Origin: Rhizobiales bacterium NRL2
GTDB lineage: Bacteria > Pseudomonadota > Alphaproteobacteria > Minwuiales > Minwuiaceae
Assembly (NCBI GenBank): GCA_001664005.1
Contig: CP016093.1
Span: 493,501 to 557,500, forward strand
DNA: 64,000 nt
Direction: 5' to 3'
Every line of letters begins with the position of its first letter. The stretch's first letter is position 1. The notes beneath the pieces were generated by a model. The model searched no databases and had not been told where the DNA came from. It worked only from the letters and a program-made list of their open reading frames with translations. Of the stretch, positions 47,667 to 56,800 are shown one piece after another. The translations under genes were made by a program, and so were the position numbers.

Positions 47667-48344
47667 TCACCCGCCGTCGTCGATCAGCACGATGTGCAGC
47701 CGCCGCGGCCCGTGGGCGCCCATGACGATCTTCTGCTCCACGTCGCCGGTCCGCGAGGCGCCGGAGATCATGTTGACCGTGCGCGGCATCCGGCCCTCGC
47801 CGAATCGTTCCCGGATCATTGCGAAGGCGTCTTCCATGGCGCGCACCACCTGACCGCGGCGCAGCACCACGACATGGTTGTCGGGCACGAAGTTGAGCGT
47901 CGCCGGCGTCGAGGGATCGGAGGTCATGACCAGGGTGCCCGTCTCCGCGATGGCCGCCGCCGCCGGGGTTACCGAAACCTGATCCTCGATGTCCGCGGCG
48001 CCGGTCTCCACGTCCAGCATGGGCGCGCGCGCCCATGGCAGGTCCGCCACCTCCGCTGCCGGCGCGAGACGCACCTCCGTCGGCAGGTTGTGCTGCTTCA
48101 GCCAGTCGGCGATGGCTTCCGGCGCCAGTTCGGCCGCGCCCACCCGGTCGACGGTGACGCCGAGCTCGGCGCACTTGGCGAGAAACAGCGCCAGCCGCTC
48201 CGGCTCCGGCAGATCGGCGCGCGCCGGGATCAGGCCCGGGCGGTGTTCGGCCATGCGTCGGGTGAGCGTTTCCGGGTCCTGGCGGCCGGGAAGACCGGCG
48301 GCCCGGTCGCGGACCTTGTTCAGGATCCGGTCGCGGCTGGACAT
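47667..48344 (-). CDS. LUD-domain protein, LutC/YkgG family
   Basis: This 225-residue protein carries the LUD domain: 'GAADIEDQVSVTPAAAAIAE', 'TGTLVMTSDPSTPATLNFVP', 'HVVVLRRGQVVR', and 'VNMISGASRTGDVEQKIVMG' near the end. In other bacteria LutC works with LutA and LutB in L-lactate oxidation; neither is adjacent. The ATG at 48344 follows GAAGGAGCC. It is the first gene of the LUD-Smr-XRE operon. Confidence 0.9.
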   Translation of the reverse strand: MSSRDRILNKVRDRAAGLPGRQDPETLTRRMAEHRPGLIPARADLPEPERLALFLAKCAELGVTVDRVGAAELAPEAIADWLKQHNLPTEVRLAPAAEVADLPWARAPMLDVETGAADIEDQVSVTPAAAAIAETGTLVMTSDPSTPATLNFVPDNHVVVLRRGQVVRAMEDAFAMIRERFGEGRMPRTVNMISGASRTGDVEQKIVMGAHGPRRLHIVLIDDGG

Positions 48345-48450
48345 CGTCGGGGCTCCTTCAGGATCGATGTCATGCCTGTATCCGCCAAAAAGGGGCGGAC
48401 ATGCAAGGCGGGGCCGTGAAACAATGACGGCAATGAGGGAGGAGTGAAGC

Positions 48451-49371
48451 ATGGAACTGACCGTCGAATTTCCGTCCATCGCCTACCGCGAGGGCCCCGA
48501 GGGCGTCGCCCGCATGGCCAGGGCCATCGAGCGCATCGGCTTTGACCGCATCGACATCTTCGATCATGTCGTCATGGGCTACCCGGCCGAGGGCCGCGAG
48601 CCGTCGCCCTATCCGGCGAAGATGCCGATCCTGGAGGCCCTGACCCTCGCCGCGCATCTGGCCGCGCTCACCGAGCGCGTCGGCCTGGGCACGGAAGTGC
48701 TGGTGCTGCCTCAGCGCGACGCCGTGCTGGTGGCCAAGCAGATCAGCACCATCGACACGCTGTCGGGCGGGCGCATGCGTCTCGGCGTGGGCGTCGGCTG
48801 GCAGCCTTCGGAATACGAGGCGCTGGGCTTCGACTACGCCGACCGCGGCGAGCGGATGGACGAGGCGATCGACCTGGTGCGCGCCTGCTGGCGCGATGAG
48901 CGCATCGATCACCGGGGCCGGCACTTCAGGGTCAACGCCATGGCGATGGAGCCGAAGCCGCCGCAGGCGCCCGGCGTGCCGTTGTGGGTGGGCGGCAATT
49001 CCGGCCCCGCCTTCCGCCGCGTGGGCCGTGTGGGCGACGGCTGGCTGGCCAGCCGGGTGACGGACGCGGCCTATGCCGCAAGCGCCATGGACCGGATCCG
49101 GGAAGCGGCGGTGAAGGCGGGCCGCGACCCGGCGAAGCTCGGCTTCCAGTCCATGATCGCGCCGCCGCCCAGGGAAGGCGACGCCGCCGGCAAGGCGTTC
49201 TATGCCGACCACGAACGGGTCGCCGCCCGCGCCGCCGAACTGAAGGACATGGGCTTCGGCGCGGTGGCGCTGAACGCCACGGCGATCTTCCAGGCCGGGG
49301 CGCGCAGCGTCGACGCCATGGCCGACGAACTGGAGAAACTGCACGGCGCGATCCGCCGGGCCTGCGGCTGA
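48451..49371 (+). CDS. Luciferase-like monooxygenase (LLM) family protein
   Basis: This 306-residue TIM-barrel flavin monooxygenase of the LLM family has 'ERIGFDRIDIFDHVVMGYP', 'VLVLPQRDAVLVAKQ', 'LSGGRMRLGVGVGWQPSEYE' and 'VPLWVGGNS'. It uses reduced FMN or F420; which one cannot be told. The ATG at 48451 follows GGGAGGAG. It is divergent from the LUD gene with a 106-base gap. Similar genes are found with catabolic or CoA-ligase clusters. Confidence 0.9.
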   Translation: MELTVEFPSIAYREGPEGVARMARAIERIGFDRIDIFDHVVMGYPAEGREPSPYPAKMPILEALTLAAHLAALTERVGLGTEVLVLPQRDAVLVAKQISTIDTLSGGRMRLGVGVGWQPSEYEALGFDYADRGERMDEAIDLVRACWRDERIDHRGRHFRVNAMAMEPKPPQAPGVPLWVGGNSGPAFRRVGRVGDGWLASRVTDAAYAASAMDRIREAAVKAGRDPAKLGFQSMIAPPPREGDAAGKAFYADHERVAARAAELKDMGFGAVALNATAIFQAGARSVDAMADELEKLHGAIRRACG

Positions 49372-49392
49372 GACCCGGCGGCGGCGCGGCGG

Positions 49393-50205
49393 CTACTTGT
49401 CGCTGTAGGAGGCGCCGAGGCCGGCGCGGGCGTCCGACTGGATGCCGTAGGGCGGAATTGGATAGCGCAGGCCGTTGGCCGACAGGTGGCCCAGCCCCTC
49501 GATCACCTTGGGCAGGAATTTCGGCGGAATGGCCATCAGCAGTTCATCCTCCATCACCCCGCCATAGCGCCGTTCCGCGAAGCAGGGGATCGACAGGCTC
49601 GGCTCGCGGGTCTTGAGGGCCCGGCCCCAGCTGTCGGCGCAGGAGCTCTCGCCGACGCAGCCCCATTCCAGCTTGCGGTAGCCGGCCCATTGCAGGCCGT
49701 TGATGAACAGGATCATCTGCGCCGGCGTGGCGTAGATCAGCGCGATGTCCGGCGGGTCGAGCCGGCCGGCGGCCAGCGGCGAGACGGCCATCGCCTTGTA
49801 GCGGCCATAGGGCACGACCTCCATCGCCGCCTGGTGGGCAGCCGTGTCGGTCTCGGTCTCGTACCAGACGCCCTTCATGCGCTCGCCGCCCAGCCACTCG
49901 TCGTCCTGCGGATGCAGGCCGATGACGGCGCCGCACTGGGCGCCGACCAGATCCTCGACGGTGATGCCGACGGTCCAGCCGAGGCGGGACGCCTGGCCGA
50001 CGATCTGGTCGGTGGTGTGGATCGAGCCCGGGCGGCGGATGCGCTTGATCGCCTCCATCTCCTCGACGGTCTCGAACAGCTTCATGCCGATCGGCGTGGT
50101 GCGCAGGCGCAGATAGGTGTTCAGCCCGTCCAGAATGGCGTTCCAGTCGTAGCTTTCGGGCTCGGTGATGTCTTCCCAGGCCTTGGCAGGTGCGGTGTCG
50201 GCCAT
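49393..50205 (-). CDS. DUF169 family protein
   Basis: This 270-residue protein shows the DUF169 pattern 'TPIGMKLFETVEEME' at residues 37-51, 'QIVGQASRLGWTVGIT' and the Cys-containing 'WGCVGESSCADSWGRA'. The family is annotated as unknown; the two cysteines suggest metal or cofactor binding. The ATG at 50205 is preceded by GGGGAGGACG. It converges on the LLM gene with 21 bases between stops, so a link is possible but unproven. Confidence 0.85.
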   Translation of the reverse strand: MADTAPAKAWEDITEPESYDWNAILDGLNTYLRLRTTPIGMKLFETVEEMEAIKRIRRPGSIHTTDQIVGQASRLGWTVGITVEDLVGAQCGAVIGLHPQDDEWLGGERMKGVWYETETDTAAHQAAMEVVPYGRYKAMAVSPLAAGRLDPPDIALIYATPAQMILFINGLQWAGYRKLEWGCVGESSCADSWGRALKTREPSLSIPCFAERRYGGVMEDELLMAIPPKFLPKVIEGLGHLSANGLRYPIPPYGIQSDARAGLGASYSDK

Positions 50206-50330
50206 GATCGTCCTCCCCAATGACAAACGGCTTGTGTGGAAAGCATAGGCCCTCGGCGACGGTGGCGCGAGTCCGGCGGTCATGATGCGCCGGTGAATCG
50301 ACCCCCTCCCGGCCGCAATGGTTCATGCCC

Positions 50331-50401
50331 GTTCCGGGGCCTGACCCCGGAACCCAGCGAAGAAGGCAGATCAGACTGGACCCCGGGATCAAGTCCCGGG
50401 G
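50331..50401. repeat. Two GATC/GACC-type palindromes (intergenic repeat)
   Basis: GTTCCGGGG/CCCCGGAAC around CCTGA (50331-50353) and CCCCGGGA/TCCCGGGG around TCAAG (50381-50401). They lie between the DUF169 gene and the PNPOx-like gene. The unit resembles those at 5409, 18374 and 53335. Confidence 0.65.
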
Positions 50402-50422
50402 CGGGGTTCGAAGAAAAGCGAT

Positions 50423-51037
50423 CTAACCGTCGAGCCGAGCCTTCAGCTCGGCGTTCTCCGCCTCCAGCGCGGCGAGACGCTCCAGGAGCTTGCCGTTCAC
50501 CATCTGCAGCATCGCCTCGTCGTGGCGCGGTGTGATGTGTTGCGGGCAGTTGACGTCCCAGGCCCTGACCTCGAAGACCAGCGCCCGTTCGACTTTCGCC
50601 TTGTAGGCCGGGTCGGCCAGCCGCGCCTCCAGTTCCGCATCGCCCTCGACGATCCGCGCCTCGCCCCAGAGCTTCACCCGGCGGCGGTTGGCGTAGTCCA
50701 TCAGGAAGATGAAGGCCTTCGGGTTGTCCGCCAGATTGCCCAGAGTGATGTATTGGCGGTTGCCGGCGAAATCGGCGATGGCGAGCGTCGCCGGTCCCAG
50801 AATCTTCAGAAAACCCGGCGGGCCGCCGCGGTGCTGGATATAGGGCTGGCCGTCGGCGCTGACCGTGCCGAGATAGAAGCTGTCGCGGGCGGCGATGAAG
50901 GCGGCGAGGTCGTCGTCGATTTCTGCGCGCCAGCCGCCCTTGTCCTCGATGCGCCGGTAGTTTGCGCGCGATCCGCGCGCCGCCTGCGCCGCCTTGACCG
51001 AAGGCGAGAAGGCGATGTCCGTCGAGGCCATCTTCAT
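50423..51037 (-). CDS. Pyridoxamine 5'-phosphate oxidase-like flavin-binding protein
   Basis: This 204-residue split-barrel protein has 'SFYLGTVSADGQPYIQHRGG' and 'GNRQYITLGNLADNPKAFIF', the FMN-binding pattern of PNPOx-like proteins. The C-terminal coiled coil 'LLERLAALEAENAELKARL' may dimerise it. It is unlikely to be true PdxH, which is longer and has other motifs; a general FMN or F420-dependent reductase is more likely. ATG at 51037, with M3 as an alternative. Confidence 0.87.
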   Translation of the reverse strand: MKMASTDIAFSPSVKAAQAARGSRANYRRIEDKGGWRAEIDDDLAAFIAARDSFYLGTVSADGQPYIQHRGGPPGFLKILGPATLAIADFAGNRQYITLGNLADNPKAFIFLMDYANRRRVKLWGEARIVEGDAELEARLADPAYKAKVERALVFEVRAWDVNCPQHITPRHDEAMLQMVNGKLLERLAALEAENAELKARLDG

Positions 51038-51234
51038 GGGGCTCGTCCTCTTCCTGCTTGACCGTCGGAGGCATGATCTAGGGCGGCGAAGCGGAAGCCG
51101 GAGCCTCGGCCGGTCACATCGCGGCGAGCGTGACCTTTCGGGGACAAACCGGCAGCCGCGATTGCCGCCGCCCGCGCAGCCCCCAGATCAATGTGACGAC
51201 CCCGAACGAGAACAAGAACACGGGAGAGCGAAGG

Positions 51235-51651
51235 ATGAGACGCTACAAACAGTTGGCCATTCCGCTGGCGTTCGCGGCGGGCCTGGCGATCCACGGCGGC
51301 GCGGCGGCGAACGTCGAGGCGGCGCCGGGCTCCCGGGCAGATCTGGAACGCTGCGCGGCCTTCTTCCGCGTGATGTCCGAGAACGCGACGCGGCTGGGCG
51401 GCGATACCGAGGAGTCCCGCCAGCTCGGCCTGATGTACCGGAACCAATCGGAATTGCTGGCCACCACGGCCGATGTGGAACGGCTGAAGACCGACGATAC
51501 CGAACCGCCGGCGCTCGAGCGGCACTACACGCGGCTCTCGGCGGAGCTGGAACAGGCGCTCGCGCCGGACACGCCGGCCGGGGAGGCCCGCCAATGGGTT
51601 TCGGGCCGCATCGACGCATGCGATGTGGCGATGCGGGCCGCGGCGGACTGA
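51235..51651 (+). CDS. Secreted protein, first of two tandem paralogues
   Basis: This 138-residue protein has an N-terminal signal peptide ('LAIPLAFAAGLAIHGGAAAN', about residues 7-26). The mature part is helical and has two Cys: one in LERCAAF, one in 'RIDACDVAM'. These match the two of the next gene ('LERCAAF' and 'SAQCEDV'), so the two proteins are paralogues with a likely disulfide. The ATG at 51235 follows GGGAGAGCGAAGG. No family is recognised. Its location after a PNPOx-like gene (opposite strand) does not indicate a role. Confidence 0.75.
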   Translation: MRRYKQLAIPLAFAAGLAIHGGAAANVEAAPGSRADLERCAAFFRVMSENATRLGGDTEESRQLGLMYRNQSELLATTADVERLKTDDTEPPALERHYTRLSAELEQALAPDTPAGEARQWVSGRIDACDVAMRAAAD

Positions 51652-51756
51652 ACGGGCCGTCCTTCGACGCAGACGGACGGGCGGTTCCGATTGCGCCCGG
51701 GGCGCGCACGTCCCAGATTCGGATGCAGCATTACCGACCGCTGACCGGAGACGAGA

Positions 51757-52197
51757 ATGATCATGCGACGCCTGTCCTGGATGTTGCCGGCCTTGGCGAT
51801 GATGCTCACGGCCTGCTCGACCGGGCCGGATGGCCGGCTGCGCTCGACGCTGGGTCACACGGTTCTCGGCAAGCCGAAACCGGAGATCGTCGCCCCGGTG
51901 CACGAACTGGAGCGTTGCGCGGCATTCCACGAGCTCATGGCCGCGGAGGCCGGGTCCGGCGATCGCGCCGAGCTGAACGCCGGACAGGCCAGGCTGCTTG
52001 CGACCGCCGCGGAACTGGCGCGTCTGCAGACGCGCGAGGAAGGCTGGGACGGCGTGCCCTGGCGACGCGAGCGCCTGGCGGAGGAACTGGCGGCGCGGCG
52101 CGGCGACGGCACCGCGGATGCCTGGATCGCCGAGACCTCGGCGCAGTGCGAAGACGTGCTGGCGAAGGTGAGGTCGGCCGCGAAGACGACGGGGTAG
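51757..52197 (+). CDS. Lipoprotein, second of two tandem paralogues
   Basis: This 146-residue lipoprotein has a signal ending in a lipobox LTAC (Cys at about residue 20). The mature domain shares LERCAAF, a central helix 'LLATAAELARLQTR' (compare 'LLATTADVERLKTD' in the first paralogue), and the second Cys. Both are probably periplasmic, one soluble and one lipid-anchored. An ACCGGAGACGAG element precedes the ATG at 51757. The function is unknown. Confidence 0.75.
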   Translation: MIMRRLSWMLPALAMMLTACSTGPDGRLRSTLGHTVLGKPKPEIVAPVHELERCAAFHELMAAEAGSGDRAELNAGQARLLATAAELARLQTREEGWDGVPWRRERLAEELAARRGDGTADAWIAETSAQCEDVLAKVRSAAKTTG

Positions 52198-52228
52198 ACG
52201 GCGGCCGGAAACCCGGCCCTGCGGATCT

Positions 52229-53284
52229 TCAGCCGAAGGTCAGGTCGCCCTTCTCCAGCGGCGCGAAATAGGCGTCCACATCCGCATCGGTTACGCCCTC
52301 CAGCGTCGGCGGATCCCATTTCGGCGACTGGTCCTTGTCGACCACGGTCGCGCGTGTGCCTTCATAGAAGTCGTGGCCCGCGATGATGCGGTTCACCATG
52401 CGCCATTCCATGACCATGCAGTCGCGGAAGTCGCGGCGGGCGCCCTCGCGCACCTGGCGCAGCGCCACCTTGCTGGAGGTCGGCGACTTGGCGCGGATGG
52501 TCTTCGCCTGCTTCGCCGCCCATTCGCCGCCTTCGGACTCCAGCGCGGCGACGATCTCCTCCACCGTTGCGCCGGCGAAGCAGCGGTCGATCACGTCGCG
52601 GGCCTCGGCCAGCGGCGCCGCGCCCGGATCCTCGACGAAGCCGGCGATGGTCGCGCCGACATGCTCGTGGCTGCCGTCGGTGCCTTCCAGCGCCGTGGCC
52701 AGCGCTTCCAGCTTCGCCGCCGGCACGTAATGATCGGCGACACCGGCGTAGAGGCAGTCGGCGGCCTTCAGCCGCGCGCCGGTCAGCGCCAGATACTCGC
52801 CGACGCGCCCCGGGCAGCGCGACAGGAAGAAGGAGCCGCCGACGTCGGGGAACAGGCCGATCCCGGTTTCCGGCATGGCGAACATGACATTCTCGGTGGC
52901 GATACGGTGGCTGCCGGGGATCGACACGCCGCAGCCGCCGCCCATGACGATGCCGTTCAGAAAGCTGATCCACGGCTTGGGGTAGTAGTGGATGTCCGCG
53001 TTGAGGCGGTATTCGTCGTGGTAGAAGTCGTACGGATACTGTCCGCCCGCGCGGCCCTCGTCATAGAGCTTGCGGATATCGCCGCCGGCGCAGAAGGCCT
53101 TTTCGCCGGCGCCCTGAATCAGCACCGCCTTCACGCCATCGTCCCTCGCCCAGTCCCGGACCTGCGGATGCATGGCCACGACCATTTCGTGGGTCAGGGC
53201 GTTCAGCGCCTTCGGCCGGTTCAGCAGGATGGTGCCCAGCGCGCCCTTGCGCCCGAAGACGATCTCGTCATCCGTATCGGTCAT
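52229..53284 (-). CDS. Enoyl-CoA hydratase/isomerase family: 3-hydroxyisobutyryl-CoA hydrolase-type
   Basis: This 351-residue crotonase-fold protein is longer than a simple hydratase and resembles HIBCH: 'KAFCAGGDIRKLYDEG', 'SFLNGIVMGGGCGVSI', 'FAMPETGIGLFPDVGGSFFL' with the catalytic Glu and Asp, and 'SPTSSKVALRQVREG'. HIBCH releases 3-hydroxyisobutyrate from its CoA ester in valine catabolism. The ATG at 53284 lies behind GGGGGAGAATG. An isobutyryl-CoA-type dehydrogenase follows upstream in the same direction, supporting the valine route. Confidence 0.93.
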   Translation of the reverse strand: MTDTDDEIVFGRKGALGTILLNRPKALNALTHEMVVAMHPQVRDWARDDGVKAVLIQGAGEKAFCAGGDIRKLYDEGRAGGQYPYDFYHDEYRLNADIHYYPKPWISFLNGIVMGGGCGVSIPGSHRIATENVMFAMPETGIGLFPDVGGSFFLSRCPGRVGEYLALTGARLKAADCLYAGVADHYVPAAKLEALATALEGTDGSHEHVGATIAGFVEDPGAAPLAEARDVIDRCFAGATVEEIVAALESEGGEWAAKQAKTIRAKSPTSSKVALRQVREGARRDFRDCMVMEWRMVNRIIAGHDFYEGTRATVVDKDQSPKWDPPTLEGVTDADVDAYFAPLEKGDLTFG

Positions 53285-53334
53285 CGTTTCATTCTCCCCC
53301 GACGCCTTCGCGCGGTTTCCCCTTTCAACCTGAC

Positions 53335-53435
53335 GCCCTCGGACCTGATCCGAGGGCCTGTGTCGTGGCGGCTCCGGTTCACAGATCCTCCCCGGAACGG
53401 GGTCCGGGGCAGGCTCGTCGAGCCCGAGGACGACA
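53335..53435. repeat. GATC-type palindrome and GC-rich inverted repeats
   Basis: GCCCTCGG/CCGAGGGC around ACCTGAT (53335-53357) differs by one base from 18374-18396. It is followed by CCCCGGAACGGGGTCCGGGG and CTCGTCGAGCCCGAGGACGAC segments that form smaller hairpins. The spacer between HIBCH and the dehydrogenase holds no gene. Confidence 0.65.
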
Positions 53436-53492
53436 GGTGATTCAATCGCTCGGCGGGCCGGCCAGCCCATCCATCCCCGGCCCGCCTGTTCA

Positions 53493-54632
53493 TTAGCCGT
53501 CGAGCAGTTTCCGGCTGATCACCACGCGCATGATCTCGTTGGTGCCTTCCAGGATCTGGTGGACGCGGCAGTCGCGCAGATAGCGCTCGATCGGATGGTC
53601 CATCAGGTATCCGTAGCCGCCGTGCAGCTGCAGGGCCTGATTGCAGATGTCGAAGCCCGCGTCGGTGGCGAAGCGCTTGGCCATGGCGCAGGCCTGGGTC
53701 TTGTCGGGCGCGTCGGCGTCCAGCTTCGCGGCGGCGCCGCGGATCATGTAGCGCGCGGCTTCCAGCTCGGTCGCCATGTCGGCCAGCCGGAACTGCGTGT
53801 TCTGGAAATCGGCGATGGCGCGGCCGAACTGCTTGCGGTCCTTCACATAGTCGACCGTCCGCTCCAGGCAGGCGCGCGCCGCGCCGAGGGAGCAGGCGCC
53901 GATATTGATGCGCCCGCCGTCCAGGCCGGCCATGGCGATGCGGAAACCCTGGCCCTCGTCGCCGACGCGGTTCTCGACGGGCACGCGGCAGTCGTCGAAC
54001 AGCACCATCGCCGTCGGCTGGGAATTCCAGCCCATCTTGCGCTCCTGCGCCCCGAAGCTGATGCCGGGCGCGTCCTTCGGAATGGCGAGGCAGGTGACGC
54101 CGCCCGCGCCCTCCTCGCCGGTGCGGACCATGGTGACGTAGACGTCGGCACGGCCGCCGCCGGAGATGAAGGCCTTGGCGCCGTTGATGACGTATTCGTC
54201 GCCCTCGCGCACCGCCTTCGTCTTCAGGCTGGCGGCGTCGGAGCCCGCGCCCGGCTCCGTCAGGCAGTAGCTGGCGAAGTGCTCCATGGTGCAGAGCTTC
54301 GGCAGGAACTTCTCCCGCACCGCATCGCCGCCGAAGCGGTCGATCATCCAGGCGGCCATGTTGTGGATCGAGACATAGGCGGCGGTCGACGTGCAGCCGG
54401 CGGCCAGTTCCTCGAAGATGATGGCGGCGTCCAGCCGGGTCAGCGCCGAGCCGCCATGCGCCTCGCCGACATAGATGCCGGCGAAGCCCAGCGCCGCCGC
54501 CTGGCGCAGCGTGTCCTCGGGAAAGATCTTGTCCGCGTCCCATTTCGCGGCATGGGGCGCCATCTCGGCTTCCGCGAAGCTGCGCGCGGCGTCCTGAAAG
54601 GCGAGCTGATCCTCGGTCAGCGCCTGCGTCAT
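53493..54632 (-). CDS. Acyl-CoA dehydrogenase, isobutyryl/short-branched-chain type
   Basis: This 379-residue enzyme has 'SYCLTEPGAGSDAASLKTKA', 'YVINGAKAFISGGGRADVYV', and ends with 'VHQILEGTNEIMRVVISRKL', where the Glu of EGTNEI is the canonical catalytic base. The EGT-type end and the length match isobutyryl-CoA dehydrogenase (IBD) more than the bulky-substrate type at 1425 and 5512. It lies upstream of HIBCH on the same strand, so both probably serve valine breakdown. Electrons go to ETF. Its start overlaps the DUF1194 stop by 4 bases. Confidence 0.94.
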   Translation of the reverse strand: MTQALTEDQLAFQDAARSFAEAEMAPHAAKWDADKIFPEDTLRQAAALGFAGIYVGEAHGGSALTRLDAAIIFEELAAGCTSTAAYVSIHNMAAWMIDRFGGDAVREKFLPKLCTMEHFASYCLTEPGAGSDAASLKTKAVREGDEYVINGAKAFISGGGRADVYVTMVRTGEEGAGGVTCLAIPKDAPGISFGAQERKMGWNSQPTAMVLFDDCRVPVENRVGDEGQGFRIAMAGLDGGRINIGACSLGAARACLERTVDYVKDRKQFGRAIADFQNTQFRLADMATELEAARYMIRGAAAKLDADAPDKTQACAMAKRFATDAGFDICNQALQLHGGYGYLMDHPIERYLRDCRVHQILEGTNEIMRVVISRKLLDG

Positions 54633-55399
54633 CTCATCCTCCCCGAATGCCGTCTCTCCCCTGCCGCCACGAAATAGTCGAGCCCGCCGGGGCGGTCAAC
54701 GCGCGCGGGCGGGCGCCGGGAGATCAACGGGTCGGTGCGGATCTCGCGCAGCAGCTTGCGGCGCATCGCGGCGGCGAAGGCGTCATAGTCGGCCGCCACC
54801 TCCACGAAGGCGCCATAGCCGCCGATCACCTGCTCTCGGTAGTAGCGCTCGATACCGGGCTCCTGGCTCAGGATCGGCAGCCCGTTGATGACGATGCCGC
54901 CGGCGATGACGTCCTCGCGCGCGCCCTGGACAGCGGGCGCGTCGGTGTTGCGTCCGTCGCCCGATATGTCGATCACCCGCCGGCCGGCGGGCCATGGCAG
55001 GTTCTCGAACTGGCTGGCCGCATAGAGCAGGGCCTGACCGATGGCGGTGCCGCCGGCGGAGAAATAGCGCGGCGTCAGCTCCACGTCGCGGGCCAGCGTC
55101 TCGATCCCCTCCGGCGAGTCCACCGCGCGCCAGTCCAGCGCCTGACGGACCTGGCCGGGGCCCGACCATTGCACCAGGGTGAAGGCCACGCGGCCGCTGG
55201 GCCCCCCGGTGATCGCCCGCGCCACTTCCCCGTCGCGCAGGGCCTGGGCGATGCCGTCCATCTGCAGACCGAACTCGCCATGGCTGACCGAAGAGGATGC
55301 GTCGACCGCCAGCACGATCGCCACGTCGACGGTTTCGGCGCGGGCCGCGGCCCATCCGGAAAGAAGAACAGCGATCGCGATCAGAGCCGGGCGGATCAT
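54629..55399 (-). CDS. DUF1194 (VWA-like) secreted protein
   Basis: This 256-residue protein has a signal peptide ('AIAVLLSGWAAARAETVDV', cleavage near residue 22). A von Willebrand A-type domain follows with the MIDAS-like motif DASSSVS and the later 'VIDISGDGRNTDAPA', which is DUF1194. The family is exported and of unknown role; the MIDAS site would bind a divalent metal. ATG at 55399. It overlaps the acyl-CoA dehydrogenase start by 4 bases, implying co-translation. Confidence 0.9.
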   Translation of the reverse strand: MIRPALIAIAVLLSGWAAARAETVDVAIVLAVDASSSVSHGEFGLQMDGIAQALRDGEVARAITGGPSGRVAFTLVQWSGPGQVRQALDWRAVDSPEGIETLARDVELTPRYFSAGGTAIGQALLYAASQFENLPWPAGRRVIDISGDGRNTDAPAVQGAREDVIAGGIVINGLPILSQEPGIERYYREQVIGGYGAFVEVAADYDAFAAAMRRKLLREIRTDPLISRRPPARVDRPGGLDYFVAAGERRHSGRMR

Positions 55400-55409
55400 G
55401 CGCCGCACT

Positions 55410-56642
55410 CTAGCACGGCGCGGCGGCCGGGGCCTCGCCCAGTCGCCGCTCCACGCCGCGCAGCGCGAGCGCCACGGCGACGCCCGCGACACCGGCGGCG
55501 AGCGTCAGCCAGCGCGCGGCGGTGAAGTCGCCGCCGGCCATGGCCGCCATCCACGCCACCGCCGGCGGCCCCAGCAGGGAACCGAGATTGGTACACTGGA
55601 CGATGACGCCGTTGGTGATGCCGACCTGGGCGGGGGAGGGGCTGTGCGTCGCCGCGCCGGCGAGCACCGCGCCGGGGATGGCGCCGCCGATGGCCGAGAA
55701 CAGGCCCGCCAGGACCAGCCGGAACACCGGATCGAGGCCGCTGTCGTAGATCCCCAGGGTGAGCAGGCCCAGCGCCAGGCTGCAGGCGGCGATGATCTTC
55801 CAGCGCGCCGCGCCGCGGCTGAGCAGCACGCCGGCAGCGAGATTGCCGGGGATGTTGGCGGCCACTACCACGGCCACGCCGGCGCCCGCCGCCGCCGCGC
55901 TCAGGCCGACGCCCTGCAGGATGGTCGGCAGCCAGGTGAGTACGCCGAACCACTGCACCGTATAGAGCATGAAGGCGACGCCCATCAGCCAGGGCCCCGG
56001 CCGGCGGACCACTTCGGCCAGGCCGCGCAGCCGGCCCGTGCCCATCGGCCGCCGTCCGAGCCCGCGCGTCATCGTCAGGAAGACCGCGGCATAGATCACG
56101 GTCAGGCCGGCGTTGAACCACCAGACCGTGCGCCAGTGCTCCGGCGCGGCGATGAAGGGCGCCGCGGCCATCATCGCGGCGAAGCCGGCCGGCATGTAGG
56201 TGCTCCAGACCGACAGCGCCATGCGCACGTCGCGCGGGGCAGTCGCCTCCAGGATCAGGCCGGGGGCTGCGACCGCGATCACCACGAAACTGAAGGCCTC
56301 GCAGAGCCGGGACGCGAAGATCTGCGGCGCGCCGGCGGCTGTGGCGCCGAGTACGTTGCCCGCCAGCAGGACCGCCAGCGCCAGCAGCACCGCGCGGCGG
56401 CGGCCGGCATTGTCGGCAAAGACGCCGGCCAGAATGCCGGTCGCGACGGCGACGCCATTGATCAGCGACATGAAGAAGCCGGCGGCCACCAGGTCGAGGC
56501 CCAGGTCGGCGCGGATCGCGGCGATCATCGGTGGCGCCTTGCCGACCTGCGCGCCCAGCAGCATGCCCGCGCCCACCGCGGTCAGCACGACCGCCCAGCG
56601 CGTTGTCGCCGCCTTCTCCGTATCCGCCGCAGGCCCCGCCAC
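55410..56642 (-). CDS. Major facilitator superfamily transporter
   Basis: This 410-residue protein has 12 TM helices. It shows an MFS loop-2/3 pattern '[19 protein letters not shown]' and later '[20 protein letters not shown]'. The substrate is unknown; the CynX/NimT-like class is plausible. The start is a GTG at 56642, selected because GGGAGAC lies 7 bases upstream and the longer frame from 56735 has no ribosome-binding site. The C-terminus ends in a Cys. It ends 10 bases upstream of the DUF1194 start and may be co-transcribed with it. Confidence 0.88.
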   Translation of the reverse strand: MAGPAADTEKAATTRWAVVLTAVGAGMLLGAQVGKAPPMIAAIRADLGLDLVAAGFFMSLINGVAVATGILAGVFADNAGRRRAVLLALAVLLAGNVLGATAAGAPQIFASRLCEAFSFVVIAVAAPGLILEATAPRDVRMALSVWSTYMPAGFAAMMAAAPFIAAPEHWRTVWWFNAGLTVIYAAVFLTMTRGLGRRPMGTGRLRGLAEVVRRPGPWLMGVAFMLYTVQWFGVLTWLPTILQGVGLSAAAAGAGVAVVVAANIPGNLAAGVLLSRGAARWKIIAACSLALGLLTLGIYDSGLDPVFRLVLAGLFSAIGGAIPGAVLAGAATHSPSPAQVGITNGVIVQCTNLGSLLGPPAVAWMAAMAGGDFTAARWLTLAAGVAGVAVALALRGVERRLGEAPAAAPC

Positions 56643-56800
56643 GCGCTGTCTCCCGCCCGGTTGCGTCCGGCGGCAGCCTTGGCCGCGGCGCGCGTGAAAG
56701 GCAACCGGAATCGCGGCCGGGAGGCGGCAATGCAACCATCCCCTTCCGCGACGAAAATCTGTATGGTTCGCCGGTCAGGCTGGATCAGGAGGCTTGGAAC

